A DNA stretch of 64,000 bases from JANRLL01 sp033762715 (GTDB lineage Bacteria; Pseudomonadota; Alphaproteobacteria; Rickettsiales; SXRF01): NCBI GenBank assembly GCA_033762715.1, contig JANRLL010000004.1, positions 1-64,000 on the forward strand, in the 5' to 3' direction. Shown here in pieces: positions 52,606 through 61,930 of the stretch. Each line of letters starts with the position of its first letter. The first letter of the stretch is position 1. The translations under genes were made by a program, and so were the position numbers. The notes below the pieces were generated by a model that did not search any database, was not told the DNA's origin, and saw only the letters and a program-made list of their open reading frames with translations.

Positions 52606-55370
52606 TAAGGCTGCGTCCCCGCGCTGACATCATCGGTGATGAGCGGTGCCGTCTGTTGCTGTTCATCTAGTTTTTTATGCTCGGCAGCCACTTCCGGCAA
52701 GCGTGCTTTAATCAGCGGCATCAATTCTTTCGGTCGCCAGATGAGGTAAATACTTTCCACCACTCGCTGGAAGGTGCTGTAGTGCTTGGGATTGATGCGG
52801 TAGTAGATCAGTTGCAACTGCTCATATTGATCGGGTGTAATCAGCTTCAAATAGCCAGGATTATTTGGATCCATCGCGCGCACCAGGCCGAAGAATACAT
52901 CAAAGTTATAGGCATCCTCTGTGGGTAGAACGCCAAGCTCGATCATCTTCTGCCAGAGATTGAGCAAGTGCATCGTGGTTTCTTCGTAGTTATACGGCAG
53001 GTCGAGCCCCTGCGCGATGCGCGGGTAATTGCTGGCGAAAACCATATTCTCCATGGCTGCGATCTCGCGGTTGACGATTACCCCCAGCGTATAGAGTTTT
53101 TCAGTCGAGAGCGCCTTAGCGTCCGGTGCGGGCAGGCCCATGCTGGCAGCACGCGCTTCAAACGCACGCTCGATGTATTTATAAACGGCTTTGAAACTGC
53201 TGACGGCCATGCGTAGCTGTAGCTTCAGATTCTGCTCGCCGTGATGTTCATTCAAGCGGGCATAAAGCGACATGTTGGCTTGGTAAGCCTGCTCTTTGAG
53301 CGCCACAAACTGATCCATCGCGCCTTTAATGGTCTGAAGCAGTACAATGCGTCCCTCCTCACGGTCAGTTGGGAACAGTTCGCGAATCGATTCACGCAGC
53401 GCAGGGCTTTTCACCTGCTCCTGCAAGCTATCGGCGAAGCTGCCTTGTGCGAACTGCTCAAAAAATTCAGCGTGGAATAGCTCATTGGCCAGGAAATATT
53501 CCCTGGCGTGATTGGGGTTGACGCTAAAAATATAGGCCATATCGCCCACGGTATATTGCCGTGCGCGCTCATAGGCTTTTTGAATATCAGGCACATCCGG
53601 CGTATAGTTGCGGCAGCAGAAATTCAGCTGACGCCAGAACAGATTATATTGATAGAAGTTTCTGAATTCAAACTTGGTGCCATCATAACCGATGATGTCC
53701 CAGGCATATTCGCGGGCGACGCCAAAGCTGGGTAGGTCGAGGAAGATATCCAGTGTGCTGCCATAATCTGCGATATATTGTTTTACATATTGGCGCACCA
53801 ACGCACGTTGTTGGTCCGCTTGTTCGCTCAGTGACATCAGCTTATCGGCCGCTGCGATCATCTGCGGTTCAAACCAATCTTTCTGAAGCAGGATACCTTT
53901 AGCATAGACTTCCGATTCCATATCCTTGAGGCCGTAGGTGAGGAGCTCGGTGCGTACCAAGTCATAGACCGGCACGTTATGGTTGCCATACATCAAATCG
54001 CTGCTGAAGATATGGGCGCGGATGCGAGCGATGACACGCTCTAGCCAGGTGCCATTATTTTGCGCGTTTAGCAGATAATGCACGATATCGCGCAAGGGCA
54101 ATTCGGGTGCAATTTTTTCACCGGCGCGGAAAAACAACGCCGATATTAGCTGCACATCGCCTTGCTGCACGTCTTTATTATACTGCCCTTTATTATAGGT
54201 GTTGCCGCTGCTGATATTCATCTCCAGCAAGAAGTAGAGCGGATTGACGCCTGCTTCCCGTGCTGTTGCCAGTAATTCGGGGAAGAAACGTTTTTTCATG
54301 TAATCTTGGAAACGCGGATAGTCATTATACTCGCTAGCATGAGTGATGCTGGCCAGATTGGTCATTTTTTTTAGGCCTTCGAAGAAGTCGTAAAAGGTGA
54401 GGCCATCACGTATTTCGGCGGGAATCAGATCATAAATCTCAATGGCGGTATCCATATTGAGCCAATATAACGGCGAATTAGCGTTGTATTTCACGTTATA
54501 GGCCAGCAGCGCCATCTGGTCAGCCGCAGTGGCACCCACCTTGTGATAATCTTTGAAATGTTGAATTAGCTGTGTGTAATCCTCCAGCGTTTTTGGCTCC
54601 ATAGCAAGCTGCGGCATCAGCCAGCGGCTTTGGATCAGCGGCCAGGAATCTTTTATCCGCCGGTAAAACTCCACCACCGTTTTAGAATCAGGCAAATCGG
54701 CTTGGGAGATTACGAAGTTAGGCTCAAAGATTGGCTGGCGATAGGACATGAGCAGTAATGTGTCTGGATCAAGCGCCCATTCGGCTACCACATGTTTCGT
54801 GCGCTCCAGATAAGGTTGCATAAAGGGAAGGTTTAGCAACATTTGACGCGTTAGCAGCACCGCATGCAGCAATTCTGGCAGCGCATCGTTTAATCGATTC
54901 AGATAGTCATGCTTGGAATAAACAATGTCATGCAGCTGCTCATTGCTGAAGGCGGGGTCTTGCGCCATGGTATAAAGCGTTACCACGATTTCGAGTACAT
55001 TGGCCTCGTCGATGCCCGCGATGTTTTCCATATCATCAATATAGACGGTGCGGGCGCTTTTTTGGAACGTGCGCCATAGGGCTTGTTTGATAATGTCTTT
55101 TTGGTCGGTCGATAAATTCGGCTGCTGCAAAAATGCATCGATCGCACGCACAATCGGAGCGAGTTCCGCTGTGTCATCGCTAAAGCGGCCATCTACCAAT
55201 TGCTGTGCCGCCGGCAAGACCGTGAGGCGGTAGCGGTTATTATGCTCGGGGAAACTGAGCATGAATATGCCGTAGAGAGCAAATGGTATCAAAAGCAGGA
55301 GCACAACGAGCTTAAGGCTCCAGCCTATAATTCTAACCGCCCAATTATAAAGGTTTTTTGTGAATTTCAT
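52605..55370 (-). CDS. Large membrane-anchored protein, first of three paralogs
   Basis: The 921-residue protein starts from the ATG at 55370; a TTG two codons upstream also opens the frame, and neither has a clear ribosome binding site. One membrane helix (about 15-40), then a long helical domain and a short acidic tail. It shares the family blocks (SYRQPI, RFFPELLATAREAGVNPLYFLL, ELPLRDIVHYLL, DIFLDLPSFGVAREYAWDIIGYD, NREIAAMENMVFASNYPRIA). It is slightly more divergent at the C terminus. First gene of the operon; a zeta-like gene is transcribed away from it. Confidence 0.85.
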   Translation of the reverse strand: MKFTKNLYNWAVRIIGWSLKLVVLLLLIPFALYGIFMLSFPEHNNRYRLTVLPAAQQLVDGRFSDDTAELAPIVRAIDAFLQQPNLSTDQKDIIKQALWRTFQKSARTVYIDDMENIAGIDEANVLEIVVTLYTMAQDPAFSNEQLHDIVYSKHDYLNRLNDALPELLHAVLLTRQMLLNLPFMQPYLERTKHVVAEWALDPDTLLLMSYRQPIFEPNFVISQADLPDSKTVVEFYRRIKDSWPLIQSRWLMPQLAMEPKTLEDYTQLIQHFKDYHKVGATAADQMALLAYNVKYNANSPLYWLNMDTAIEIYDLIPAEIRDGLTFYDFFEGLKKMTNLASITHASEYNDYPRFQDYMKKRFFPELLATAREAGVNPLYFLLEMNISSGNTYNKGQYNKDVQQGDVQLISALFFRAGEKIAPELPLRDIVHYLLNAQNNGTWLERVIARIRAHIFSSDLMYGNHNVPVYDLVRTELLTYGLKDMESEVYAKGILLQKDWFEPQMIAAADKLMSLSEQADQQRALVRQYVKQYIADYGSTLDIFLDLPSFGVAREYAWDIIGYDGTKFEFRNFYQYNLFWRQLNFCCRNYTPDVPDIQKAYERARQYTVGDMAYIFSVNPNHAREYFLANELFHAEFFEQFAQGSFADSLQEQVKSPALRESIRELFPTDREEGRIVLLQTIKGAMDQFVALKEQAYQANMSLYARLNEHHGEQNLKLQLRMAVSSFKAVYKYIERAFEARAASMGLPAPDAKALSTEKLYTLGVIVNREIAAMENMVFASNYPRIAQGLDLPYNYEETTMHLLNLWQKMIELGVLPTEDAYNFDVFFGLVRAMDPNNPGYLKLITPDQYEQLQLIYYRINPKHYSTFQRVVESIYLIWRPKELMPLIKARLPEVAAEHKKLDEQQQTAPLITDDVSAGTQP

Positions 55371-55508
55371 GGTCAACGCAATGTTCTAATCCAGCAGACT
55401 AGACAAAGCGCATAGAAATGACAAGCAAGGGATGGTAGTTAGCAACAGTTGCTTCAATAGTTACAAAATGTTAATACTTATAGGCAACCTCATCCATAAA
55501 GGTTATTC

Positions 55509-57062
55509 GTGCGCCCACTTCCCGACCTATCATCGGATTTAATTTACTCAGACCATTTTGATCGCGCCGATTTAATCGATATAGGTGAAGCGCTCGGTGT
55601 TTCGGATATTCGCTACATTACGACCGCGACGCTGCGACCAGACCGTGTGCTCTATCATGCCTGCTTGAACGGCATTCAGACCTATGTGCGCATTGATGCG
55701 CTAGACGAGGCGGAGCGCTCGAGAATAATCGCCGATATGGCCGATAAGATGTACGCTCACATTAGCGTATCGTATCAAGAGATGGTGCGTATTGCACAGC
55801 CGATGCTGGATGAAAAGCGCAACCAGACCGATCAATTTTGCCACGACATACAACAGTCGCAAGAAGGCAAGCCCTGGGATAAAGAGCGCTTCCAGGCGGA
55901 ATGGCCGCTCAAAAGCGATTATTACCGCTGGCAGAAAAAAGCGATCGAAAGTTATGCGACGATTCAAGAGCGCATTCATTCAGGCCAGTATGTGCCCAAA
56001 GAAGGGCAGGATGCGAGCACGCTTACGGAGTATTGGAGCCATCGCAACCTGGAATATAAACATTACCGCGATATAGCCCGCAGCTTGGTGGAAGAATATA
56101 TCGACCATCATATTCCTATCAAACAGCGCCTTTCCATGAACCATCCCAAAGGCCGCGAAGTGGTGCTGATAGCAGGTGGCATGGGCAGTGGTAAAAGCGA
56201 GCTGACATCGCATTATTTAAATAGCCTTCCGCCGGAGACGCGCACGGATCGGGTATTGCATAATGCCGATTATTTGAAATATGCCGTCTATCGTAGCGCC
56301 ATCGAAGACGGGGGACTGCCAAGCGATACCAGCTATCAGGGGCCTGAAGTGCAAGGTGAATCCTCCAATGCGCTCTATGAAGGCACGCGCAAACGCACCT
56401 ATTTGGCGGGCCGATTTGACGTTGCCCCTAACGTGGTGGTCAATAGTATCGTGCTGGGTTCGTTTGAAGTGCAGGAAGGCCTGACCGGCGGTGGATCGGT
56501 GGTGGCGCATCATATCGCGATGCGACCGGAAGCTGCGGTGGAAGAATCGGAAAAACGCCGTGCGGCGGGTGGGCGTGCGCCGTCAGTTAATGATGTGACT
56601 TGGTCGGCATTGGCCTCGGCGCGTAGTCTTTTATTGCTCACTGAGCCAGAGTATCACCATAAGCCGGTGACGGTGAATCTCTATCACCGCGCAGCGGGCA
56701 AACCGCCCGTCAGCTATGGTATTATCGATGCCAAACATGCTGAAATCCGCGTACATGATGTGAGCGGCCTGGCGGAACTGAGCCAGATCGCTTTTCCTAA
56801 AATGAGTGAGCTTGATGCGCTTAAAGAATATCTGTCGCGCTTCCAGGCGGCAGGCTTTAGCCTGGTCATTACTAAAGACGCCGCTTTAGAGCAGCCTATT
56901 GCCACGCTTGATTCTCAGCAAAAATTGACTATTCTGTCGCCAGGTGCTTTTGAAGACGTGGCGCAGAAAAAATGGCTGAGAGACATCGCCACACAAACCC
57001 AGCTGGGTGGAAATATTCAGCTGCCACTGACGAATGCATTACGAGAGGGACCTTATGCCTAA
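55509..57062 (+). CDS. Zeta-toxin-like P-loop kinase
   Basis: The 517-residue protein starts at a GTG (an in-frame stop lies just upstream; AAAGG precedes). The N-terminal 200 residues are helical and unassigned. A P-loop IAGGMGSGKSE (about 222-232), then HNADYLKYAVY and a core resembling zeta toxins, which phosphorylate UDP-GlcNAc to block wall synthesis. The loop reads GGMGSGKS rather than the commoner GQPGAGKT. It could also be a housekeeping nucleotide kinase or an effector. It overlaps by eight bases a 51-codon ORF downstream. Confidence 0.7.
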   Translation: MRPLPDLSSDLIYSDHFDRADLIDIGEALGVSDIRYITTATLRPDRVLYHACLNGIQTYVRIDALDEAERSRIIADMADKMYAHISVSYQEMVRIAQPMLDEKRNQTDQFCHDIQQSQEGKPWDKERFQAEWPLKSDYYRWQKKAIESYATIQERIHSGQYVPKEGQDASTLTEYWSHRNLEYKHYRDIARSLVEEYIDHHIPIKQRLSMNHPKGREVVLIAGGMGSGKSELTSHYLNSLPPETRTDRVLHNADYLKYAVYRSAIEDGGLPSDTSYQGPEVQGESSNALYEGTRKRTYLAGRFDVAPNVVVNSIVLGSFEVQEGLTGGGSVVAHHIAMRPEAAVEESEKRRAAGGRAPSVNDVTWSALASARSLLLLTEPEYHHKPVTVNLYHRAAGKPPVSYGIIDAKHAEIRVHDVSGLAELSQIAFPKMSELDALKEYLSRFQAAGFSLVITKDAALEQPIATLDSQQKLTILSPGAFEDVAQKKWLRDIATQTQLGGNIQLPLTNALREGPYA

Positions 57063-57210
57063 CGAAAAAACCCCAATGCTCAAAACCGTCATCAGTATGA
57101 CTGAGCAGGATTTTAGCCGCTATCGCAAACAACGCGATCAGGAAGAGGCGGATTTACAGGAATTGATGGAAGAAGCCAGGCAGGATGCCAGGCTTAAAGT
57201 GAGTAGTTAG
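57055..57210 (+). CDS. 51-residue acidic ORF coupled to the zeta-like gene
   Basis: The ATG at 57055 overlaps the stop of the zeta-like gene (ATGCCTAA) and sits behind GAGAGG. The frame encodes 51 residues, mostly a charged helix (FSRYRKQRDQEEADLQELME) with no hydrophobic core. Coupling and codon use suggest a real gene. A small protein bound to a zeta toxin would normally be an antitoxin, but epsilon is encoded upstream and is larger, so this is only a possibility. Confidence 0.6.
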   Translation: MPNEKTPMLKTVISMTEQDFSRYRKQRDQEEADLQELMEEARQDARLKVSS

Positions 57211-57222
57211 GGTATAAGGCGC

Positions 57223-57456
57223 CTAAAGCTGGTCTTCTTGCTCGGCCAGGACGGGCTGCGGAATGGTTTCACGCAGCTTATTCATACGGTAATCATTTAA
57301 TAATTGGCGAAGATCGCGCTGAGGCGGGCGGTTGGCGGGCTCGGCGAGCAGCGTATTGAAACGGCTGGAGGCAATATCGCGTTTGTTAGAAACTGTGGCG
57401 CGTAGGCGGGCAAGGCGCTTTTGCAGGTCTGTGTCGCTGGTCGCTGATGCTGGCAT
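57223..57456 (-). CDS. Unknown small protein
   Basis: This is a 77-residue soluble protein with a basic helical centre (KRLARLRATVSNKRD, then LRQLLNDYRMNKLRE). The ATG at 57456 follows AGGAAAAGGTG; a GTG two codons upstream also opens the frame. No homology recognised. Convergent with the 51-residue ORF, 12 bases away. Size and charge would suit a nucleic-acid or protein-binding regulator, but nothing proves this. Confidence 0.58.
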   Translation of the reverse strand: MPASATSDTDLQKRLARLRATVSNKRDIASSRFNTLLAEPANRPPQRDLRQLLNDYRMNKLRETIPQPVLAEQEDQL

Positions 57457-57587
57457 GCACACCTTTTCCTAATATCGCTTTGGAGTGTACAACACTTTAC
57501 TGTTGCTTGCAAAATTTAATTGCTTTTACACCCTATCCGTATCTTAATCGCTTCATTCATTTGAAATAATTATGAGTCGGATTGGTA

Positions 57588-58043
57588 ATGAGTACCCTAG
57601 ATTTAAGCGAACTCCATCACCGCTATCACGAATTGCTGGTTGAATATTGGGATGATTTGCGGGGGACGAACTTGTTTCCGGCCGAATCGCAAATTGAGCC
57701 CGAGGATATTGCTGAGATTTGGCCCTGGTGCTTTTTGATCAGTATTGATGATGTCACCAAGCGCCTGGGCTATCGCTATAGCTATTTGGGCAGTGGGCTG
57801 ATTGAGGCATTTGGTGATGATTCCGGTAATCCGGATGTGGCGATGAAGCTGCTTGCCACCAATGACAGCTCCATTATCCAGAAATTTGATGAAGTGGTGA
57901 CTAAACGTAAGCAAATGATTGATGAATCAGAATTTATCAATTTGAAAAACTTGAAAATCAAATATCGTACCTGCTGTTTACCGCTGGGTGTGGGCGAACA
58001 GGTGACGCATATTTTAGGGCTGATGCGTTGGAGGGTTTATTAA
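57588..58043 (+). CDS. PAS-domain protein (PAS_5 type)
   Basis: The 151-residue protein corresponds to the short PAS-like family common in alphaproteobacteria: LVEYWDDLRGTNLFPAESQI, then IAEIWPWCFLISID, GYRYSYLGSGLIEAFG and LPLGVGEQVTHILGLMRW. Such proteins are single sensor domains of mostly unknown signal. The ATG at 57588 is preferred to a TTG two codons earlier. The stop overlaps the next ATG by one base, so the two genes are coupled. Confidence 0.78.
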   Translation: MSTLDLSELHHRYHELLVEYWDDLRGTNLFPAESQIEPEDIAEIWPWCFLISIDDVTKRLGYRYSYLGSGLIEAFGDDSGNPDVAMKLLATNDSSIIQKFDEVVTKRKQMIDESEFINLKNLKIKYRTCCLPLGVGEQVTHILGLMRWRVY

Positions 58044-58375
58044 TGGCCAAAAAAGATGAAACCTTTTCGGAATTGCCCTTTAAGCGCAAAGCACTCATTC
58101 CTGAACATAAATCCGGTTATCGTATTTACCGTGGTGTGAAGGATTATGTGGTGGTGCAAGCGGCAACGGCCAAAGAAGCCTTAGAGCTGAGCGGTATCAC
58201 AGATGCGTATAAAATTGAGCGCCATGATATGAGCAGCAAATCGGTGGTGGATGAAAGCATTTTTGGCCAAGAGGCAGCACCCAAAGCAGCCGATGCAACG
58301 GCTCAAGCAGCGCCAATTGAAGAGGCGGCTGCGCAAACACAGCCGGCAGAACCGGCCGAGTCATCAGAAAGCTAG
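58043..58375 (+). CDS. Unknown protein with Ala/Pro/Glu-rich tail
   Basis: The 110-residue protein starts at 58043 behind GGAGGG, overlapping the PAS gene stop (TTAATG). The first 75 residues form a small alpha/beta segment (YRIYRGVKDYVVVQAATAKEAL); the rest is a low-complexity AAPAEE tail. No known domain. It is the second gene of the PAS unit and ends in a four-base overlap with the convergent metallopeptidase. Confidence 0.65.
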   Translation: MAKKDETFSELPFKRKALIPEHKSGYRIYRGVKDYVVVQAATAKEALELSGITDAYKIERHDMSSKSVVDESIFGQEAAPKAADATAQAAPIEEAAAQTQPAEPAESSES

Positions 58376-59142
58376 GATTCTCGTATAATACGGGGTTTGG
58401 TCTCAAGCAAAGCGGCTAACCTGAAGCCCTGATCTTGCCCTTCGCACCAGGGCGGTAATTGCTCTGGATGCTCTTTGAGCGATGCCACAATCGCATTATT
58501 GGCCCGACGCAAAAACGCATCGCGTGCTTTCGGTAAAACACCGCTGGCGTCTAATGCATCCAATGCCGCCGTACGAGCTGCGTCACGCGGATGATAATAT
58601 TCATCGCTTTGCGTTCTTTCTGGCCGTTCTTTGGGTGGGTGTTGATTGAGAAAGGCACGAACCTTTTGCAGCATGGATTTCATTGCCTCTTTGTCATGCG
58701 TTAAAGCCAGCGCATAGGCGTCGCAGAAAAACTCGGTGTTGCGTCTGTTTTTATCCATACCAGACATGGCCAAATCTATGGAATAGGGTAGTTCTTCCGA
58801 TTGCATAGTCCAGACCAGATGACCGGTCTCATGCGCAAGAACGGCGCGTAGTTCTCTGTCATCTAATGTGCTGGTAAAGCGTGGGTCATAGATCATCTTC
58901 GGCACAAAGACACCGGCCGCATGCGCATAATCTTCGTTAGGAGCTAGCGATGTTCCTGGAGGTGTACAGGTATCGGTTGCCAGAATTAAGGTAGCCAGAC
59001 CGACATCGGCGCTTTGCAGCCATTCCTGTATATATGGTTTGCTGAAACCGGCGGCTTTATAAATCTCTTTGGTGATGCGCTCTACGCGCTTGAACTCATC
59101 GTGGTCTTGTAATGGTCCGTAACTCTTATATGGATAATACAT
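58372..59142 (-). CDS. Zinc metallopeptidase (M48-like gluzincin)
   Basis: This 256-residue soluble protein has the zinc motif AHETGH (H104, E105 and H108) and a downstream glutamate in EFFCDAYAL (E137), matching the HExxH ... ExxxD layout of M48-type peptidases. No membrane helix, so a cytoplasmic protease. It starts at an ATGA overlap with the PIN/HTH gene. Adjacent HTH and zinc-peptidase genes recall the ImmR/ImmA and other Xre-COG2856 pairs, where the peptidase cleaves the regulator; here the family looks different. Confidence 0.75.
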   Translation of the reverse strand: MYYPYKSYGPLQDHDEFKRVERITKEIYKAAGFSKPYIQEWLQSADVGLATLILATDTCTPPGTSLAPNEDYAHAAGVFVPKMIYDPRFTSTLDDRELRAVLAHETGHLVWTMQSEELPYSIDLAMSGMDKNRRNTEFFCDAYALALTHDKEAMKSMLQKVRAFLNQHPPKERPERTQSDEYYHPRDAARTAALDALDASGVLPKARDAFLRRANNAIVASLKEHPEQLPPWCEGQDQGFRLAALLETKPRIIRES

Positions 59143-61820
59143 TAGAGTTGCGCGCCATGTTTAGGCTTTTCTTGCCCCATGAGCCGTTGCGCTTGGCCAG
59201 GACCAGATTTTTCATAAGCATCAAAAATTTCGATTTTTTCATGCTCAAGCAATTCACGCTTTTCATCCAGCGCTTTGATAATCGCACGCAGCAAGCCGAA
59301 AGAGGGGCGATGCGCATTGGCACTGATGGAGAGCATCAACTCAGCATTGATAGACTCGCGCGGCTCATGAATCCGCACATCGGCATGTTCTGCCACCGCT
59401 GCGGCAAATTGCTCATCATCCATATTGATTTGCTTGCGATAGATGCGCAGCGTATTGGTGAATGCATAACGGTCTTCTTTGTCTTCGGCGCGGCTGTCTG
59501 GGTTGCTTAATACCTGTTTGGTGCGCTCATAGGCAGCGCGGATTTCAGCCTTGGCTTCATCTTTATGATCAGGACTAATCAGCGCATTTTCATCGACCAA
59601 TACCGTAATTAAGGCATGATAGAGCGTATCGTGCGGAAGCTCCTGATTGCTTTCCCAGCGATAGACCATGTCGCTATCGATGGGCGGCAAGTTCGGTGCG
59701 GCTTGGGTGACGGCAGTCGCCAAATCCTCTTCGGTCATTTCACGTTCGATGCGGCGATGGCCTACCTGATAACCAAAACTATCTCGGTATGCAGTGTTGG
59801 TTGGTGTAGGCTCAGCAGTCGGTGCAAAAACACTGTCAGCAGGCAAGGGTACCTGTTCACTGCTGGGTATTCTCTCCGCATCATGGATAGAAGGTGGCAG
59901 GGTAAATTCTGGCGTGTGATGCAAGCCATAAGCAAAGCCGCGGGCGAAGATAGAACTCAGGCTTTCTCCTAAGACGATGCCCTTAGCAGTGTTGTATTCG
60001 CCGATGGTGGTCGGATTGTAATGCCAGGGGTAATGCTCATCATGGATTTTAGCATATGCCCTGAAATCTTCCAGGAATTGTTTAGGCGAAAAACTATGCG
60101 CCGGAGTTTGGTAGCGTATCGGCATCAAAGTGGCCATATGGGCAGCCTGCTGCACTGAGAATGCATCTATAAATCCACTGAGTATGGCATCGCTAATGGC
60201 ATAGCCATCTTTAGTTGTGCGGTGTTTTGGGCGCATGCGCAAGAAGTTGCTGTCGTCGCTCAGCAAGAAGGCGGGATGGCCTTTTTCCAGATTATAGGCG
60301 ATCTCACTCATACATTTCTCGCCGTAATCGCCGCCTAATTTTTCGCGGAATAACTCAATGCGATCACGTATCGATTCATGGGCTCCGGTAGCGAGGGAAT
60401 TGCGAAGCAGCATTCGGGCTTTGCGATCCAGCGGGCTTTCATAAATTACGATATTGGGATTGCGACCACGGATGAAATGCTGATTGCCTTGATCGTCGAT
60501 GGTCACACGGCTGGCATTTTGCAGAAAGCCATTCACGGCGCCAAAATCGCGGTTCTTGTCATAGCCTTTGGTGACGAAATGACGATCGATCTGCTGCAGA
60601 TGGCCACGCTCATCGGACATACAGCCGCGCAATTCCCAATCGGCGACAAAGGAAGGAATATAGATTTTATCTACCGTCGGCAGCTCAGCAGTGAGCTCCA
60701 ACAAGTCTAGCCAATTGCGCTTTCCATCGCCACGGGGCATGCAAAGATGCTTCATAAAATTGGCGTCGATAATCAGCGATACTTTATGGGAATCCGACAC
60801 CTTGCTTTTATCCATCGGCTCAAAACGTGGACGGATAACTTTTCTAGGCGTCGGCGTTGCTGTTGCGGGTTTGGCCGATGCGGCGGGTGCTTTGGGCGAT
60901 ACCGGTAGAGTAGTAGGTGCTTCTAGGGCAGCGGATCTTGCTAAATCATCCGGCAAAGGTGTTTGGTCGCGCACCAGCGCAATAATCGCATCGACTTTGC
61001 GTTCGTTTGCAGCATCCAAGCGGCGATTGCCACCATGCAGCTCAATATCGAATGGATATGGCAGTGACGGGTGGGTTACCGTTGCTTTGCCATTTTCAGC
61101 AACGGTGCAGCCCAACGCAATCAGTTCAGATAGTTTTTCCTGCTGTGCAAACCATTTTTCCGTAGCGGCTTCACCTAGCGTATTCAGTTCGCTGATGAGG
61201 GTGCTTTGATTTACTAGGCGATCGCGATAATCAGCGAGTGGATCGATGGGAATGCTATGGGACAAGCCGTAGTCAGGCTGCTTGAGATGCAGCTGATTAT
61301 CTTTAAAGCTAATCTCAAATCCATGTTCGCTTTTCAGCTCATCGTAATCTTTCTGGCAGGTTGCCACAAACAGCTGATAGTTGCGCACTTCACGCTCTAA
61401 CACCTGTTGCAGATTTTTTTTGCCATCGCCAATGTCTAAGCGCAGGCGTAGTTCCGGATGCTCTTTGCTGGCAATGTAAAGCGAACTACCACGCACACGC
61501 GCATCGCAGTCGCTTGGAATCGATGATTTCGCCCAATCGGGAATAGAACCTAACTTCGGATTTTTGTCATGGGCACGGCCGTCTGCTTCTTGGCAGGCAT
61601 CGCATACGGTTTTAAGGCCCGCCGCGTCTAGTATGTATTCTTTGAAGGCGACCGCGAAGGTGAGGTCAGGGTGGTCTTTATGGCTGTAGGTTTCCTGGCC
61701 GTTTTTATCTTTGGCCGAATCGTGGCTAAAACCATATTGCTGCAACGTTGCGCGGATCGTACGTCGATCGGCAGACGTATTCTTACGCAGCTCATGATAT
61801 GTGGTTGCAACAGTCTGCAT
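59142..61820 (-). CDS. PIN-like nuclease domain with HTH regions
   Basis: The 892-residue protein has several parts. The N terminus (1-60 and around 100-150) has short segments resembling HicA-like folds (RRTIRATLQQYGF ... HPDLTFAVAFK). Residues about 345-560 read as a PIN domain: IIDANFMKHL with the first aspartate, a central acidic residue (CMSEIAYNL), and LLSDDSNFLRM. Residues about 680-730 (YQVGHRRIEREMTEEDLATAV) and 787-830 (YRKQINMDDEQFAAAV) look like Xre-type HTH motifs. PIN domains cut RNA. A toxin-regulator fusion is likely. Linker near 300-340 is Ala/Pro-rich. Confidence 0.68.
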   Translation of the reverse strand: MQTVATTYHELRKNTSADRRTIRATLQQYGFSHDSAKDKNGQETYSHKDHPDLTFAVAFKEYILDAAGLKTVCDACQEADGRAHDKNPKLGSIPDWAKSSIPSDCDARVRGSSLYIASKEHPELRLRLDIGDGKKNLQQVLEREVRNYQLFVATCQKDYDELKSEHGFEISFKDNQLHLKQPDYGLSHSIPIDPLADYRDRLVNQSTLISELNTLGEAATEKWFAQQEKLSELIALGCTVAENGKATVTHPSLPYPFDIELHGGNRRLDAANERKVDAIIALVRDQTPLPDDLARSAALEAPTTLPVSPKAPAASAKPATATPTPRKVIRPRFEPMDKSKVSDSHKVSLIIDANFMKHLCMPRGDGKRNWLDLLELTAELPTVDKIYIPSFVADWELRGCMSDERGHLQQIDRHFVTKGYDKNRDFGAVNGFLQNASRVTIDDQGNQHFIRGRNPNIVIYESPLDRKARMLLRNSLATGAHESIRDRIELFREKLGGDYGEKCMSEIAYNLEKGHPAFLLSDDSNFLRMRPKHRTTKDGYAISDAILSGFIDAFSVQQAAHMATLMPIRYQTPAHSFSPKQFLEDFRAYAKIHDEHYPWHYNPTTIGEYNTAKGIVLGESLSSIFARGFAYGLHHTPEFTLPPSIHDAERIPSSEQVPLPADSVFAPTAEPTPTNTAYRDSFGYQVGHRRIEREMTEEDLATAVTQAAPNLPPIDSDMVYRWESNQELPHDTLYHALITVLVDENALISPDHKDEAKAEIRAAYERTKQVLSNPDSRAEDKEDRYAFTNTLRIYRKQINMDDEQFAAAVAEHADVRIHEPRESINAELMLSISANAHRPSFGLLRAIIKALDEKRELLEHEKIEIFDAYEKSGPGQAQRLMGQEKPKHGAQL

Positions 61821-61930
61821 CGTTCTATCTTAGCTATTACCCGCTAATAATAGCTTAAGTAAGTAAAGCAGAATGTTAATGTTTTGTTAAAGTGAGTGCG
61901 GCCCTGAGTGAGGCATAGCCGATTGATTTA

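Noticed and set aside
60691..61209. 172-codon plus-strand frame over the PIN/HTH gene
   Set aside because: The minus gene is 892 codons without stop and has domain motifs; the plus frame is low complexity.
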